DNA of 64,000 bases from Pseudomonadota bacterium (GTDB lineage Bacteria > Desulfobacterota > Desulfobulbia > Desulfobulbales > Desulfurivibrionaceae). Each line of letters starts with the position of its first letter. The stretch's first letter is position 1. The notes below the pieces were generated by a model, which did not search any database, was not told the DNA's origin, and worked only from the letters and a program-made list of their open reading frames with translations. Shown piece by piece: positions 33,374-43,273 of this stretch. Location: contig JAHJRQ010000015.1 in the NCBI GenBank assembly GCA_018830485.1, positions 558,001 to 622,000 of the forward strand, given 5' to 3'. The position numbers were made by a program, and so were the translations under genes.

Positions 33374-33749
33374 CTTCCGTGAGTTGGCAGTTTGGGAGAA
33401 AGCGCATGTTTTGGCTGTGCAAATCTACAAAATATCCCAATCCTTTCCGAAGACAGAGCTGTATGGACCGACCAGCCAGATGCGGCGGGCTTGTGTCTCC
33501 ATCCCCGCCAATATTGCGGAGGGGTGTGGGCGTGGAAGCGATGCCGATTTTGCAAGATTTGTATACATTGCCATGGGTTCGGCATGTGAATTGGAATATC
33601 ACCTGTTGCTTGCATGTGAACTGGAGTTTCTGGAAAAAAAGGCGGCTGATTCGGTGATCGCCGGACTCTCTGAAATAAAAAAGATGCTTTCCGGTCTTAT
33701 AAAAAAGCTGAAAACTGACAACCGCAAGTTGTCGGCTGGTTCTTTATGA
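33366..33749 (+). CDS. Four-helix-bundle (S23/23S rRNA intervening-sequence-type) protein
   Basis: The 127-residue protein matches the S23/IVP family: 'FRELAVWEKAHVLAVQIYKI', 'FPKTELYGPTSQMRRACVSIP' (about 28-48), 'ANIAEGCGRGSDADFARF' and 'ELEYHLLLA'. Members occur in 23S rRNA insertions and as free-standing genes; the function is unknown. It overlaps pgeF by eight bases and rsmB by four (ATGA), so it is wedged into that operon. The preceding DNA (about 33309-33360) contains ATCAG/GTCAG repeats that commonly accompany mobile copies of this family. Confidence 0.9.
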   Translation: MSNFRELAVWEKAHVLAVQIYKISQSFPKTELYGPTSQMRRACVSIPANIAEGCGRGSDADFARFVYIAMGSACELEYHLLLACELEFLEKKAADSVIAGLSEIKKMLSGLIKKLKTDNRKLSAGSL

Positions 33750-35077
33750 TCAATTCCCGCGGTATTGCCATGGATACCCTCCTTGCCTGGGAGAAATCGC
33801 AGGAGCCGCTGGATCAGGTGCTGGAAAGCATGGTGTCCCCGGCTGCCATGGACGATCCGCGCGACAGGCAGCTTGTCATGGCTCTGGTCTACGGGGTTGT
33901 CCGCTGGCAAGGCTATCTGGATGCAAGTATCGAGAAATTTTCCAGCCATCCTCTGCGGCAGATGAAGCCTCTTACCCTCGCGGCGCTCAGGGTCGGTCTG
34001 TATCAGCTTATTTTTCTGGATCGGGTGCCGGAATCGGCGGCCATCAACGAAACGGTGCAGGGTTTGAAGTCGGCCCGGCAGCCGAAGTGGCTCTCCGGCT
34101 TTGTCAACGGGGTCCTCCGCGCCATGGCCCGGCAGAGAGCATCCCTGCCCGCGCCCGACGAGGCGGCGGCGGTGTTGAGCCATCCGGCCTGGCTGGTGGC
34201 GCGTTGGGAAGCGCTGTTCGGCCGGGAACGGGCCAGGCGGATCTGCTGGATAAACAATACCTCGCCGGTGCTGGTGGTGCGGGTGAACACCCTGCGGATC
34301 TCCGTGGATGACTGGATGAGCCTCCTGCGGGGAAAGGGGATTGACTGCGAGCGCGGCTTGTTTGCCCAGGAGTCGGTGCGGATCGAAAATTTTCAAGGGT
34401 CTGTCACTGCCTTGCCCGGGTATGGGGAGGGCTTTTTCGTGGTCCAGGACGAGGCGGCCCAACTGGTCACCCAATTGCTGGGGCCGTTTGTCAGCGGGAG
34501 ATATCTCGACGGCTGTGCCGGGCTTGGCGGCAAGGCGCTGCATCTGGCCCGGATGGTGCCGGATGGCGGCAGGGTGGTGGCGGTGGAGCCCAGCCAAAAA
34601 CGCCAGGCTCTGCTTAAAGCCAACTTGCAGCGCCTTGGCGGGCCGGAGATAGAAATCCACGGCACGACACTCCAGGAGTTTGCCGGGCAGCCTCAAGGGG
34701 GCTTTGCGGGCGTTCTTGTCGATGCACCCTGTTCCGGTCTTGGCGTTATCCGGCGGCAGCCTGATATCCGCTGGCAGCGATCGCTTACGGCATTGCAGGG
34801 GTATCAGGATAGGCAACGGGAGTTGCTCAGTGCCGCGGCAGGGCTTATCGAAAAAAAAGGCGTGCTCGTCTATGCGACCTGCAGCATTGACCCAATGGAA
34901 AATGACGAGGTGATTGGTGCCTTTCTCCATGAGCATCCGGAATTTTCCATCACCCCGGCGCAGGAGTATCTGCCCGAAGCGGCCAGGGGCTTGTGTGATG
35001 GGGCGGGTTTTTTAAAAACCACTCCCGAGCAAGGTTTGGATGGATTTTTTGCGACCAGAATGGTGAGAAAGGGATAG
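33746..35077 (+). CDS. rsmB: 16S rRNA (cytosine-C5)-methyltransferase RsmB
   Basis: The 443-residue protein has an N-terminal NusB-like RNA-binding domain (about 5-135) and a SAM methyltransferase domain: 'LDGCAGLGGKALHLA', 'VDAPCSGLGVIRRQPDIRW' and 'YATCSIDPMEND'. The two catalytic cysteines are C329 (PCSG) and C379 (TCSI), as in m5C methyltransferases. It methylates C967 of 16S rRNA (E. coli numbering). Its start overlaps the S23 gene stop. Confidence 0.96.
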   Translation: MINSRGIAMDTLLAWEKSQEPLDQVLESMVSPAAMDDPRDRQLVMALVYGVVRWQGYLDASIEKFSSHPLRQMKPLTLAALRVGLYQLIFLDRVPESAAINETVQGLKSARQPKWLSGFVNGVLRAMARQRASLPAPDEAAAVLSHPAWLVARWEALFGRERARRICWINNTSPVLVVRVNTLRISVDDWMSLLRGKGIDCERGLFAQESVRIENFQGSVTALPGYGEGFFVVQDEAAQLVTQLLGPFVSGRYLDGCAGLGGKALHLARMVPDGGRVVAVEPSQKRQALLKANLQRLGGPEIEIHGTTLQEFAGQPQGGFAGVLVDAPCSGLGVIRRQPDIRWQRSLTALQGYQDRQRELLSAAAGLIEKKGVLVYATCSIDPMENDEVIGAFLHEHPEFSITPAQEYLPEAARGLCDGAGFLKTTPEQGLDGFFATRMVRKG

Positions 35078-35170
35078 CTCGTTATTGTGCTCTCACGATT
35101 GATGATTATTGTGAATCATTGCGGCGCGTAAAATAAGTCCCTTTCGTTGTGAATTGCCAAGTGGTGTTCC

Positions 35171-38008
35171 ATGGAACCAAAATACATCAGCATCCGGGGC
35201 GCCCGAATGCACAACTTAAAAAACATCAGCGTGGATTTGCCCCGCAATAGGCTGGTGGTTTTCACCGGCTTGAGCGGTTCGGGCAAGTCCTCCCTCGCCT
35301 TTGACACCCTCTATGCCGAGGGACAGCGCCGCTATGTGGAATCGCTCTCCACCTATGCCCGGCAGTTTTTGGGGCAGATGGAAAAGCCCGAGGTGGATTC
35401 GCTGGAGGGGCTCTCTCCGGCGGTGTCCATCGAACAGCGGACCACCAGCCGGAATCCCCGCTCCACCGTAGGGACCATCACCGAGATTTACGATCACCTG
35501 CGCCTGCTTTTCGCCCGGGTGGGCAGACCCTATTGCCCGGAGTGCGGCGAGGAGATCAGGCCCCAGTCCGCGCAGGACATGGTGGCAAGCCTGATGGCCC
35601 TTGCGGAGGGGACCAAGATCGTGCTGCTGGCCCCGCTGCTGGACGGAAAAAAGGGCGAGCACCAGGCGGTGCTGCAGAAGCTCCGCCGGGAGGGGTACGT
35701 CCGGGCGCGGATCGACGGGGAGATCCGCGATCTGGGTGAGGAGATCGTGCTCGAAAAGAACAAGCGCCACACCATCCAGGCGGTGGTGGACCGGCTGGTG
35801 ATCAAGCCCTCGGTTGCCAGGCGGTTGTCCGATTCCGTTGCTACCACCGTGCAGTTGGGCCAGGGCTTTTTATTGGTGCAATTGCCGGAAACCGGGCAGG
35901 AGACGCTGTACAGCGAACATGCCGCCTGCGTCCGCTGCGGCAAGAGTTTGCCGGAACTGTCCACCCAGCTCTTTTCCTTCAACAACCCCAAGGGCGCCTG
36001 CCCGGAATGCGGCGGCTTGGGGGTGAAGCAGTTTTTCGATCCGGAGCTGGTGGTGGCCAACCCCAAGCTCAGCCTCAACCAGGGCGCCATCCTTCCCTGG
36101 CAGTCCAACTCCCCCTCCACTTATACGCAAGAACTCATGGCTGGGCTTGCCCGGCAATACGGCTTTTCGCTGGACACCCCGTTTGCCGAGCTGCCCGAGC
36201 GGGCCAGGGAGGTTATTCTGCACGGGAGCGGGTTTGAGGATGTTGTCTTCGACTATGTGCGTTTTCGGCGCATGCATACCCACCGCAAGCCATTCGGAGG
36301 GATTCTCCCGCAGTTGGCGCGGCGGTATCTGGAGACCGGCTCTGGCTCGGTGCGGGAGGAGCTGGAACAGTACATGAACGAGCAGGAGTGCCCGGCCTGT
36401 CATGGAGCGCGGCTCAGACCCGAGGCGTTGGCCGTCCGGATCGGACCGTGGAATATCCATGGGTTGACCAGCCAGAGTATCGGGGGGCTCTTGGAAATCC
36501 TGCCAGCCCTTGCCTGGACGGATCAGGAGCTGTTCATTGCCGAGCGGATTTTGAAAGAGATTATGGACCGGCTCACCTTTTTGCACGATGTGGGGTTGGG
36601 CTACATCTCGCTGGCCCGCAAGGCGGCCACCCTCTCCGGCGGCGAGGCCCAGCGAATCCGGCTCGCCTCGCAGATCGGCTCGCGGCTGGCCGGGGTTTTG
36701 TACATCCTCGATGAGCCCAGCATCGGGCTGCACCAGCGGGACAATGCCCGGCTGATCAACACCCTGACCCGGCTGCGGGATCTGGGCAATACCGTGCTGG
36801 TGGTGGAGCACGACGAGGACACCATCCGGGCGGCGGATCATGTGCTGGACATGGGCCCGGGCGCCGGGGTGCATGGGGGGGAGGTGGTCTACAACGGCGA
36901 GGTGGCTGGGTTGCTGCAGCATAAAGCATCCATTACCGGCGGCTATCTCTCCGGCCGGTTGTCCATCCCGATCCCTAAAAAGCGGCGGCGCCCAGCATCG
37001 AAAAAGGGATGGATCACCATCCGGCAGGCCACGGCCAACAACCTGCAAAATATGGATGTACGCATCCCCCTCGGCCTGATGACCTGCGTCACCGGGGTTT
37101 CCGGCTCGGGAAAAAGTTCGCTGGTGATCGAGACCCTGTTCAAGGGCGCGATTCATTCTTTGGCCCATGGAAAGGGGCAATCCGGCAAAGGGTGTGCCTT
37201 TGAGGGTCTGGAGCAGATCGACAAGGTCATCGACATCGATCAGAGCCCCATCGGCCGGACACCCCGCTCCAATCCCGCCACCTATACCGGATTGCTTACC
37301 CCGGTGCGCGAACTTCTGGCCCGGTTGCCGGAGGCGCGGGCCAGGGGCTATCAACCGGGCCGTTTCAGCTTTAACCTGAAGGGAGGGAGGTGCGAGGCAT
37401 GCGAGGGCGAGGGGGTGATCAAGATCGCCATGCATTTTTTGCCGGACATCTATGTGACCTGCGAGGCCTGTGGCGGCAAACGCTACAACCCAGACACCCT
37501 GGATATCGCCTATAAAGGTAAGAATATCGCTGAGATTTTGGCCATGAACGTGGAGGAGGCCCTGGACTTTTTTGCCAAGGTTCCCCAGATCAAGGGCAAG
37601 CTGCAAACCTTGCTGGAGGTGGGGCTGTCCTATCTCGCCCTGGGCCAGTCCTCGGTGACCCTCTCCGGCGGCGAAGCCCAGCGGATAAAGCTGGCCAAGG
37701 AGTTGAGCAAAAGAAGCACCGGCAGGACCCTGTACATCATGGATGAGCCGACAACCGGCCTCCACCCGGCGGACATCCAGCATCTGCTCCATGTGCTGAA
37801 CCGGCTGGTGGACAGCGGCAACACCGTGGTGATCATCGAGCACAATCTCGATGTGATCAAAACCGCGGATCATCTCATTGATCTCGGCCCCGAGGGCGGG
37901 GATCAAGGCGGCGCCATTGTTGCCCAAGGCACTCCGGAAGAGGTGGCCCGGGTCACGGAATCGTACACCGGACAATTTCTTAATAAGATTTTGGCTGGAC
38001 GGGGTTAG
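35171..38008 (+). CDS. uvrA: Excinuclease ABC subunit A
   Basis: The 945-residue protein is a full UvrA. Two ABC ATPase modules have Walker A '[16 protein letters not shown]' and '[16 protein letters not shown]'; signatures '[17 protein letters not shown]' and '[16 protein letters not shown]'. One zinc finger has pairs 'CVRCGK' and 'CPECGG', another 'CEACEG' and 'CEACGG'. It recognises DNA damage with UvrB. It lies 93 bases after rsmB with no clear promoter. Confidence 0.99.
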   Translation: MEPKYISIRGARMHNLKNISVDLPRNRLVVFTGLSGSGKSSLAFDTLYAEGQRRYVESLSTYARQFLGQMEKPEVDSLEGLSPAVSIEQRTTSRNPRSTVGTITEIYDHLRLLFARVGRPYCPECGEEIRPQSAQDMVASLMALAEGTKIVLLAPLLDGKKGEHQAVLQKLRREGYVRARIDGEIRDLGEEIVLEKNKRHTIQAVVDRLVIKPSVARRLSDSVATTVQLGQGFLLVQLPETGQETLYSEHAACVRCGKSLPELSTQLFSFNNPKGACPECGGLGVKQFFDPELVVANPKLSLNQGAILPWQSNSPSTYTQELMAGLARQYGFSLDTPFAELPERAREVILHGSGFEDVVFDYVRFRRMHTHRKPFGGILPQLARRYLETGSGSVREELEQYMNEQECPACHGARLRPEALAVRIGPWNIHGLTSQSIGGLLEILPALAWTDQELFIAERILKEIMDRLTFLHDVGLGYISLARKAATLSGGEAQRIRLASQIGSRLAGVLYILDEPSIGLHQRDNARLINTLTRLRDLGNTVLVVEHDEDTIRAADHVLDMGPGAGVHGGEVVYNGEVAGLLQHKASITGGYLSGRLSIPIPKKRRRPASKKGWITIRQATANNLQNMDVRIPLGLMTCVTGVSGSGKSSLVIETLFKGAIHSLAHGKGQSGKGCAFEGLEQIDKVIDIDQSPIGRTPRSNPATYTGLLTPVRELLARLPEARARGYQPGRFSFNLKGGRCEACEGEGVIKIAMHFLPDIYVTCEACGGKRYNPDTLDIAYKGKNIAEILAMNVEEALDFFAKVPQIKGKLQTLLEVGLSYLALGQSSVTLSGGEAQRIKLAKELSKRSTGRTLYIMDEPTTGLHPADIQHLLHVLNRLVDSGNTVVIIEHNLDVIKTADHLIDLGPEGGDQGGAIVAQGTPEEVARVTESYTGQFLNKILAGRG

Positions 38009-38083
38009 GCGGTAATGCGCGAATTCTCAACCCAGTTACCGGAGGGAGCCTCCAGCGATTCGGCGGAAAATTGAAAAGACCCG

Positions 38084-38111
38084 TTGAAGTTTCGGTATAT
38101 TTCATTATAAA
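38084..38111 (+). promoter_or_regulatory. Likely secB promoter
   Basis: TTGAAG (38084-38089), 16 bases, TATAAA (38106-38111), about 75 bases before the secB start; a TACAAT further down could be an alternative -10. Confidence 0.5.
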
Positions 38112-38187
38112 GAATTGAGTGCGGTACAATAATCAGGTTGAACCATGGCGCTTGCCATAGAGAAACTCAGACAAGGAATTGCGAATC

Positions 38188-38664
38188 ATGGCGGAAGAAA
38201 ATAAAGAGGACGCTCAAGCCCCGCAGCCCCCTGTTTTCCGGTTGCAGAAGATGTACCTCAAGGATTTATCCTTTGAAAACCCCGAGGCCCCGGATGTTTT
38301 TCTGGCCAAAGGCGAACCCAAGGTTGATGTGAACCTTGGCTTGAAGCACCGGAAGATGGAGACGGAAGATCATTATGAGGTCACCCTGTCCATCACCGCC
38401 AAGGTGACCAACAGCCAGAGTGAGAAAACCCTTTTTATCATTGAGATCGAGCATGCCGGGGTGTTTTTGCTGAAAAATATTCCCGAGGAGCATATGCAAC
38501 CGGTGCTGTCGGTGGAATGCGCGGCCCTGCTCTTTCCGTTTACCCGGCAGATAATCAGCCAGATTTCGGTGGACGGCGGATTTATCCCCTTCCTCATGGA
38601 GCCGATCAATTTCCATGCCTTGTATGAAAATTCAAAAAGGCAGAAGGCGGCGGAACAGCAATAG
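38188..38664 (+). CDS. secB: SecB-like export chaperone
   Basis: From ATG 38188 (AAGGAA upstream) the protein is 158 residues. It contains the SecB blocks 'FRLQKMYLKDLSFENPEAP', 'YEVTLSITAKV', 'EIEHAGVF', 'VECAALLFPFTRQIISQIS' and 'GGFIPFLMEPINFHALYEN'. It keeps precursors unfolded for SecA-dependent export, relevant to the porin and pilus proteins here. It is convergent with the secretin gene across a shared terminator. Confidence 0.96.
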   Translation: MAEENKEDAQAPQPPVFRLQKMYLKDLSFENPEAPDVFLAKGEPKVDVNLGLKHRKMETEDHYEVTLSITAKVTNSQSEKTLFIIEIEHAGVFLLKNIPEEHMQPVLSVECAALLFPFTRQIISQISVDGGFIPFLMEPINFHALYENSKRQKAAEQQ

Positions 38665-38683
38665 ACGCAGTGGAAAATTGAGG

Positions 38684-38717
38684 AAAAAAAAGCCCGGCGG
38701 TTGCCGGGCTTTTTTTG
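38684..38717. terminator. Bidirectional terminator between secB and the secretin gene
   Basis: AGCCCGGC (38691-38698) pairs with GCCGGGCT (38703-38710), flanked by an A-run on the left and a T-run on the right, so it can act on both strands. Confidence 0.92.
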
Positions 38718-38740
38718 TGGAGCAAAGGGGCGATTGAGAA

Positions 38741-40408
38741 TCAAAGAATTTTGGGCTGGAGCATGATGACCAGCTCGCTTCTCTTGGTGGATTTGGCGGA
38801 GTGGGAGAAGAGATTGCCGATGATGGGGATATCGCCCAAGAAGGGAACCTTGTTGCTGCCGATGTTCGATTCCGCATTGTCGATAAGTCCACCGACCACC
38901 ACCACCTGCCCGCTCTTTATGCGAACGGTGGTGTTCATTTCCCGCAGCTTAATCCGGGGGACGCCGATCACTCCACCCCAACCGTTAATATACTCAACTT
39001 CATTTCCTTCAAGCTTTGAGGTGACCGGGGTCAGGGTGAGGATAATCTCATCGTTGTCCATGATGGTGCCGATCACCGACATGCCGATGCCGGACATGAG
39101 GGTTGCCGTTGTAACGGTGTAGGTCACCGCCCCGGTGGTGCCATCGACCCTGGATTCAACCTTGTCGATATATTTGACACTGTCGCCTGCGGTGATGAGA
39201 CCCGGCTGGCCGTTCATAATGCTCAGTTTCGGATTGGCCAGCACGTTGGTATCTCCCTGGGTATCGAGAAAGTTCAGGGCAAGGGAGAAAGGGTTGGCGC
39301 CAGCGGCAAGAGCGACCTTGCTCACAACCCTGCCACCGCTGTTGGCTGTCTCGGCATCGTAGATGATGCCATTGGGGCCAAACAGGGTGAAATCGATATT
39401 TTTCCCGGTAAGGAAATTGGTCCAGTCGATGCCGCGGTTCTCGGTGTTATCGATGGAAACCTCGACGATCTTCGCCTCAATGGAGATTTGGCGGTAGAGT
39501 TCTGTTTTCAGATTGTCCAGATAGACGGCGATCTTCTCGACGAGGGGCCTCGGGGCGGTCACGGTGATCAACCCGATGGGTTTGTCGATGCTGTAATAGC
39601 CTTTTCCTGCCTGGACATTGCGCTTGTTCGTCGTGCTTGTCTGCTTGGGGGGGGCGGGGAGCTGCGCTGCGGTGTCTCCCGCAGGGGCAGCTTCAGAAGA
39701 GGGGGTGGCGACGGTCTCTTCCCATATCCCAAGAATTTGATCAAGATTAGTACTGATATTCGACCAGATATCAAAATCGTTTTTCTCGCTCGTCAGTTGG
39801 ATATTGCCTTTCAGGCCACTTGTTGTTGCGCCGCCCCCCAGCACATCCCCGCCTACTCCGGTACTATAGGAGGATTTCATGAACGGCATGGCCACATGGA
39901 ATTTTCGGGTTTCCCGATATTTGACCACAATGGTATTGCCCTGAACCTCGTGGAAATAATCCTTTTGCCTGAGGATATTTTCCAGTGACCTGAAAAAATC
40001 ATCCTCTGCCCGGATATCCACATCCACCATGGCCATCTGGTCAACATCGCTGGCCCAACTGATATTCATGCCCTTCAGGGCAGCCAGTCGTTTCATGATG
40101 TCCCGCAAGGCCACCGGTCCGGTATTGGAGGAAATATCGGCGCCAACCGGGATGGTAAGGCCTTCCGCGCCCACTGTTCCGATATTCTGGGTAGAAGTTT
40201 CTCCCAGCATATACGTCGGATTCTGGTAGCGGACCGGCAACTGGCCGGATTCCAGGGTTTTAGACTGTTTCCCGGCGATTGACGTCTTTGCCTCCAGCGG
40301 ATCTTGCGTTGCCTCGGTTTTGGCGGCAGGCGCGCAAGCGGAAATGAGCAGCAGGGAGATCGCTGCACTGACAAACAAGGCGAGAGCATTTCGAGTTTTC
40401 TTTTTCAT
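38741..40408 (-). CDS. Type IV pilus/MSHA-type secretin (MshL-like lipoprotein)
   Basis: The 555-residue protein has a lipoprotein signal (lipobox LLISAC). An N-terminal secretin/STN-like region (about 95-165, 'LKGMNISWASDVDQMAMVDVD') is followed by a Ser/Pro linker and an N1-type domain. A secretin homology domain follows: 'ANPKLSIMNGQPGLITAGD' and 'VRIKSGQVVVVGGLID', ending 'VPFLGDIPIIGNLFSHSAKS' and 'ELVIMLQPKIL'. It forms the outer-membrane gate for a pilus. It resembles MshL more than PilQ because the AMIN domains are absent and sit on the separate upstream protein. Confidence 0.88.
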   Translation of the reverse strand: MKKKTRNALALFVSAAISLLLISACAPAAKTEATQDPLEAKTSIAGKQSKTLESGQLPVRYQNPTYMLGETSTQNIGTVGAEGLTIPVGADISSNTGPVALRDIMKRLAALKGMNISWASDVDQMAMVDVDIRAEDDFFRSLENILRQKDYFHEVQGNTIVVKYRETRKFHVAMPFMKSSYSTGVGGDVLGGGATTSGLKGNIQLTSEKNDFDIWSNISTNLDQILGIWEETVATPSSEAAPAGDTAAQLPAPPKQTSTTNKRNVQAGKGYYSIDKPIGLITVTAPRPLVEKIAVYLDNLKTELYRQISIEAKIVEVSIDNTENRGIDWTNFLTGKNIDFTLFGPNGIIYDAETANSGGRVVSKVALAAGANPFSLALNFLDTQGDTNVLANPKLSIMNGQPGLITAGDSVKYIDKVESRVDGTTGAVTYTVTTATLMSGIGMSVIGTIMDNDEIILTLTPVTSKLEGNEVEYINGWGGVIGVPRIKLREMNTTVRIKSGQVVVVGGLIDNAESNIGSNKVPFLGDIPIIGNLFSHSAKSTKRSELVIMLQPKIL

Positions 40409-40561
40409 AATGGCAGTCTTTCTACTTTTTAGAGGTGAAAGAAATGTGTTGAAATCGCAGAAAACTGCGTTTGCAACAGTGGCCGCTCTGTAACTTTTTG
40501 ACGTCTGTTACGGACCTGTGTCATCGTTTCCGTGTGCGAGCCCATCGCATCAACCAGAGTC

Positions 40562-42679
40562 CTAATTTGCCGCGGCAACTCTTCCTTTGATGAACTGGCG
40601 CAAGTCTTCCGGCACCGCATAACCGGAAAGCAGGACAGCATTGTATGCAGCAACCGCTTGGGCGGAATGTCCCAGTTTGTCAAGAATGCGGGCCTTGGCC
40701 ACCAGGGTGTCAAGGGTATCGCCGAACAGGGCTTCATGCCGGTCCAGCAGGGCCAGGGCGCCATTGTAACTCTGGTATTCTTCGGCAAAGGAAGCGTAAC
40801 TGATCAGCGCTTCGCTTGGGGGCGTATCTCCGCTGATTGCCAAGTCAAAGTATGTTTTTGCCGCTTCGGTTTTTTTCATGTTGGCAGAGCCAATGGCCGC
40901 CTGCAGGGCTGCCTCCGCGTTGGCCGGCTCAAGGGTCAGGGTTGCCTTGGCATAGTGCACGGCCTTGGCATTCAGCCCGAGCTGAGTAAGGCAGAGCGAG
41001 GCGATGCGGCTTGCCAGTTGGGCATTTTCAGGCCAGTTGGCGAAGGCTGATTCGTAAAGAGCCAAGGCCTTTTCGGGTTGGCCGTTTTTTTCGGCGGCAG
41101 TGGCTTGCTGAATGAGGGTTTTCGCTTCGACAACCCCTTTAGGGGTCTCAAGGCGCTGCTTTACCGAGATGGCCTCAATCCTTTCCCCCCCCTTAATGGA
41201 AACTGCATCAGTGGCGGCTTTGGGCCACTGGAATTGTTTGGTTTTGGGCGAGATGACAATGGTGTTGAACCGCTCCTCTTTTTGCAATTCCTTGAGATTG
41301 AGGATGATGTCCAAGGCAAAATCCCAGGGGATATCGTTGAGCGCAAGAGTCAGTGTGCCGCTGACCCCTTCATCAACAACAATATTCTGGCCGCTTATTT
41401 CACCGAACAGCCGGAACACATTGTGGAGATCAATTTTAAAGAAGTCCACGGTGATTTTCTGTTTTTCATATCCGGCGAAGGCAAACGAGTCCGCCTTGGC
41501 GGTTTTCTCCGAGGCCTTCTGGGATGGAGCGGAAGCGGCTCCCTTGGCTGTTTTGTTTTCCGGAGACGGTTTGGCGGCAACGGATTTTGGTTTGGCTTTT
41601 GCTGTGCTGGTGAACTTAGGAACGATCATCTCCGGGGCGATGGCTTCCTGGAGAGGAGCCGCAGGGGCAGAGGCTGCCGAAGTCACCGGAGAAGCAAGCT
41701 CCGCGGCGGAAAGGGAAGGAGCAGGTTCAGGCTGAGCGGGAAGCATTATTGCTTCAGGTTGTCGAGCTTCGATGGTTTTTGTCGGCTCACTGTGCTTCAT
41801 GATGCCCGCCACGACGGGCGCGGTCATGGGCGCGGAAGGCTCGACGATCTTCACCAGCAAGCCGTTTGGCCTATTTTCCAGCTCATAGGTGAATAGCTCT
41901 TTCAGCCCGGAATCAAAAACGATGCGAACCGCTGAATTGCGCTGCGCCGCGCGGATTTTTCCCAGGGCCGTTCCAACCGTGTGCTGCAGCATTCTCCCAG
42001 GGAGCACAACATTGGCGATGTCAATATACATTCTGGCCGGCAGGGCCCCTCTCTTCACAAGATGGGCCTTCTGGAAATCAGTGACTGGTCCGTTGGTTTT
42101 GATGAAGACGCGGGTTTCAGCCGGGTTGGTGGTGTCAATTTCAATGTCCTGGAGCATTGATGCCGGGTGAGATTGCGGGCTGACTGCCGGTGCTTGTTGC
42201 TGTTCCGGTTCGGCTGGCGTCTGTTCGATGTGAGCGGGCAGGGGCATTGTTTTGGCAAAACTGACGACAATATTGTTCCCCTTTCTTTCGATGGTATAGG
42301 CCGGATCGTCCGAGAGGTATATCTCCAGGCGGGCTATGGCCGGATCTTGATCGGTCAGGGCGATATTTTTAATTTCCTGTACCGGACCCTGAGGCAGATT
42401 TACCGGAATTGCCGTGGAATCAAGGAGTCTGGCGTCGGCAATGTCCAGCACGATGCGCAGGGGATCGAAGAGCTCGTACATGGTATAGGTGGGTGGCGTC
42501 CCGCCGTGAACGACCAGTTGCAGACCATCGGCGGTCTGGTCGAGGGTGATGCCTGATATTGTGTACGCTGCCTTTGTTTGGGAACCGCTCTTTTGGGCAA
42601 AAGTTGTCCCGGTCACAAGAAAACAGAATATCATCAGCCCGGCAGAGATACATTTCAGGCGGGTAATAACGGGTGTCAT
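40562..42679 (-). CDS. AMIN-AMIN-STN-TPR protein (split PilQ N-terminus-like)
   Basis: The 705-residue protein has a signal peptide (about 10-30), two AMIN domains (about 38-135 'VVHGGTPPTYTMYELFDPLR', and about 175-280 'YIDIANVVLPGRML'), a Pro/Ala linker, an STN domain (about 408-500 'VDFFKIDLHNVFRLFGEISG') and TPR repeats (about 525-705). In standard PilQ the AMIN and STN domains precede the secretin barrel in one chain; here they are separate and fused to TPRs. It probably binds peptidoglycan and helps place the secretin, doing part of the job of PilQ and of a PilF/TPR pilotin. Its start overlaps the pilP stop (TAATG). Confidence 0.82.
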   Translation of the reverse strand: MTPVITRLKCISAGLMIFCFLVTGTTFAQKSGSQTKAAYTISGITLDQTADGLQLVVHGGTPPTYTMYELFDPLRIVLDIADARLLDSTAIPVNLPQGPVQEIKNIALTDQDPAIARLEIYLSDDPAYTIERKGNNIVVSFAKTMPLPAHIEQTPAEPEQQQAPAVSPQSHPASMLQDIEIDTTNPAETRVFIKTNGPVTDFQKAHLVKRGALPARMYIDIANVVLPGRMLQHTVGTALGKIRAAQRNSAVRIVFDSGLKELFTYELENRPNGLLVKIVEPSAPMTAPVVAGIMKHSEPTKTIEARQPEAIMLPAQPEPAPSLSAAELASPVTSAASAPAAPLQEAIAPEMIVPKFTSTAKAKPKSVAAKPSPENKTAKGAASAPSQKASEKTAKADSFAFAGYEKQKITVDFFKIDLHNVFRLFGEISGQNIVVDEGVSGTLTLALNDIPWDFALDIILNLKELQKEERFNTIVISPKTKQFQWPKAATDAVSIKGGERIEAISVKQRLETPKGVVEAKTLIQQATAAEKNGQPEKALALYESAFANWPENAQLASRIASLCLTQLGLNAKAVHYAKATLTLEPANAEAALQAAIGSANMKKTEAAKTYFDLAISGDTPPSEALISYASFAEEYQSYNGALALLDRHEALFGDTLDTLVAKARILDKLGHSAQAVAAYNAVLLSGYAVPEDLRQFIKGRVAAAN

Positions 42680-43206
42680 TATTTTTCTCCCTCTTTGCTT
42701 AAGGTCATCTCAATTGTGCGGGATGTGCGTTCACCGGTCACGGTTTTCAGCGACTGCTCGATGATTACCTTGTCGTGGGCTATTTGGACAACTTCGCCAT
42801 TTTCTCCGATTTTCGTGCCCTTGCGAAGCACATAGCCGATGCCGGAGGAGTCCTGCACCATGGCCAGTAACCCGCGTTTGCTCGAAACAATGGCAACCAG
42901 GGTTAACTGGGCCGGTTCATATTTTTGTGTCCCCGTCAATTCCGCCTTGGCCTTGGCCTCAGCTTTCATGATTTCCTGGGTGAGGAAAGGGAAGAAGGGG
43001 TCTGGTCTTTCACGGTTATAGATGAAGGGCGGAGCTTGACCGCTTGCGAGCGCTGTTTCCAGGGCTTGGGTCGGGTCGGTAATGGCGGCGCTTGGCGTGA
43101 CAGGCTCGTTCTGGGCAGAAGCACTATCCCCCGAGGCCAAAAAGCACACACATGCAATAAGGGCAAGCGCGAGGAAGAAATTTTTTGCGGACACGGTGTT
43201 CATCAT
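42679..43206 (-). CDS. pilP: PilP-like pilus assembly protein
   Basis: The 175-residue product has a signal peptide (about 8-32, no clear lipobox). A PilP-type beta domain has 'RPDPFFPFLTQEIMKAE', 'LTLVAIVSSKRGLLAMVQD', 'SGIGYVLRKGTKIGENGEVV' and 'DKVIIEQSL'. PilP links the inner-membrane PilN-PilO complex to the secretin. It overlaps the next gene by one base and follows pilO after 67 bases. Confidence 0.88.
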   Translation of the reverse strand: MMNTVSAKNFFLALALIACVCFLASGDSASAQNEPVTPSAAITDPTQALETALASGQAPPFIYNRERPDPFFPFLTQEIMKAEAKAKAELTGTQKYEPAQLTLVAIVSSKRGLLAMVQDSSGIGYVLRKGTKIGENGEVVQIAHDKVIIEQSLKTVTGERTSRTIEMTLSKEGEK

Positions 43207-43273
43207 GATGAATGGTTCTCGCCAAAGGCAATGGTTATAGCTCTATGGCCCTTAATTTCCTGCTGCGAATGGT

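Noticed and set aside
35870-37975. A 701-codon open frame antisense to uvrA
   Set aside because: uvrA is unmistakable on the plus strand; the antisense product has no recognisable motif.
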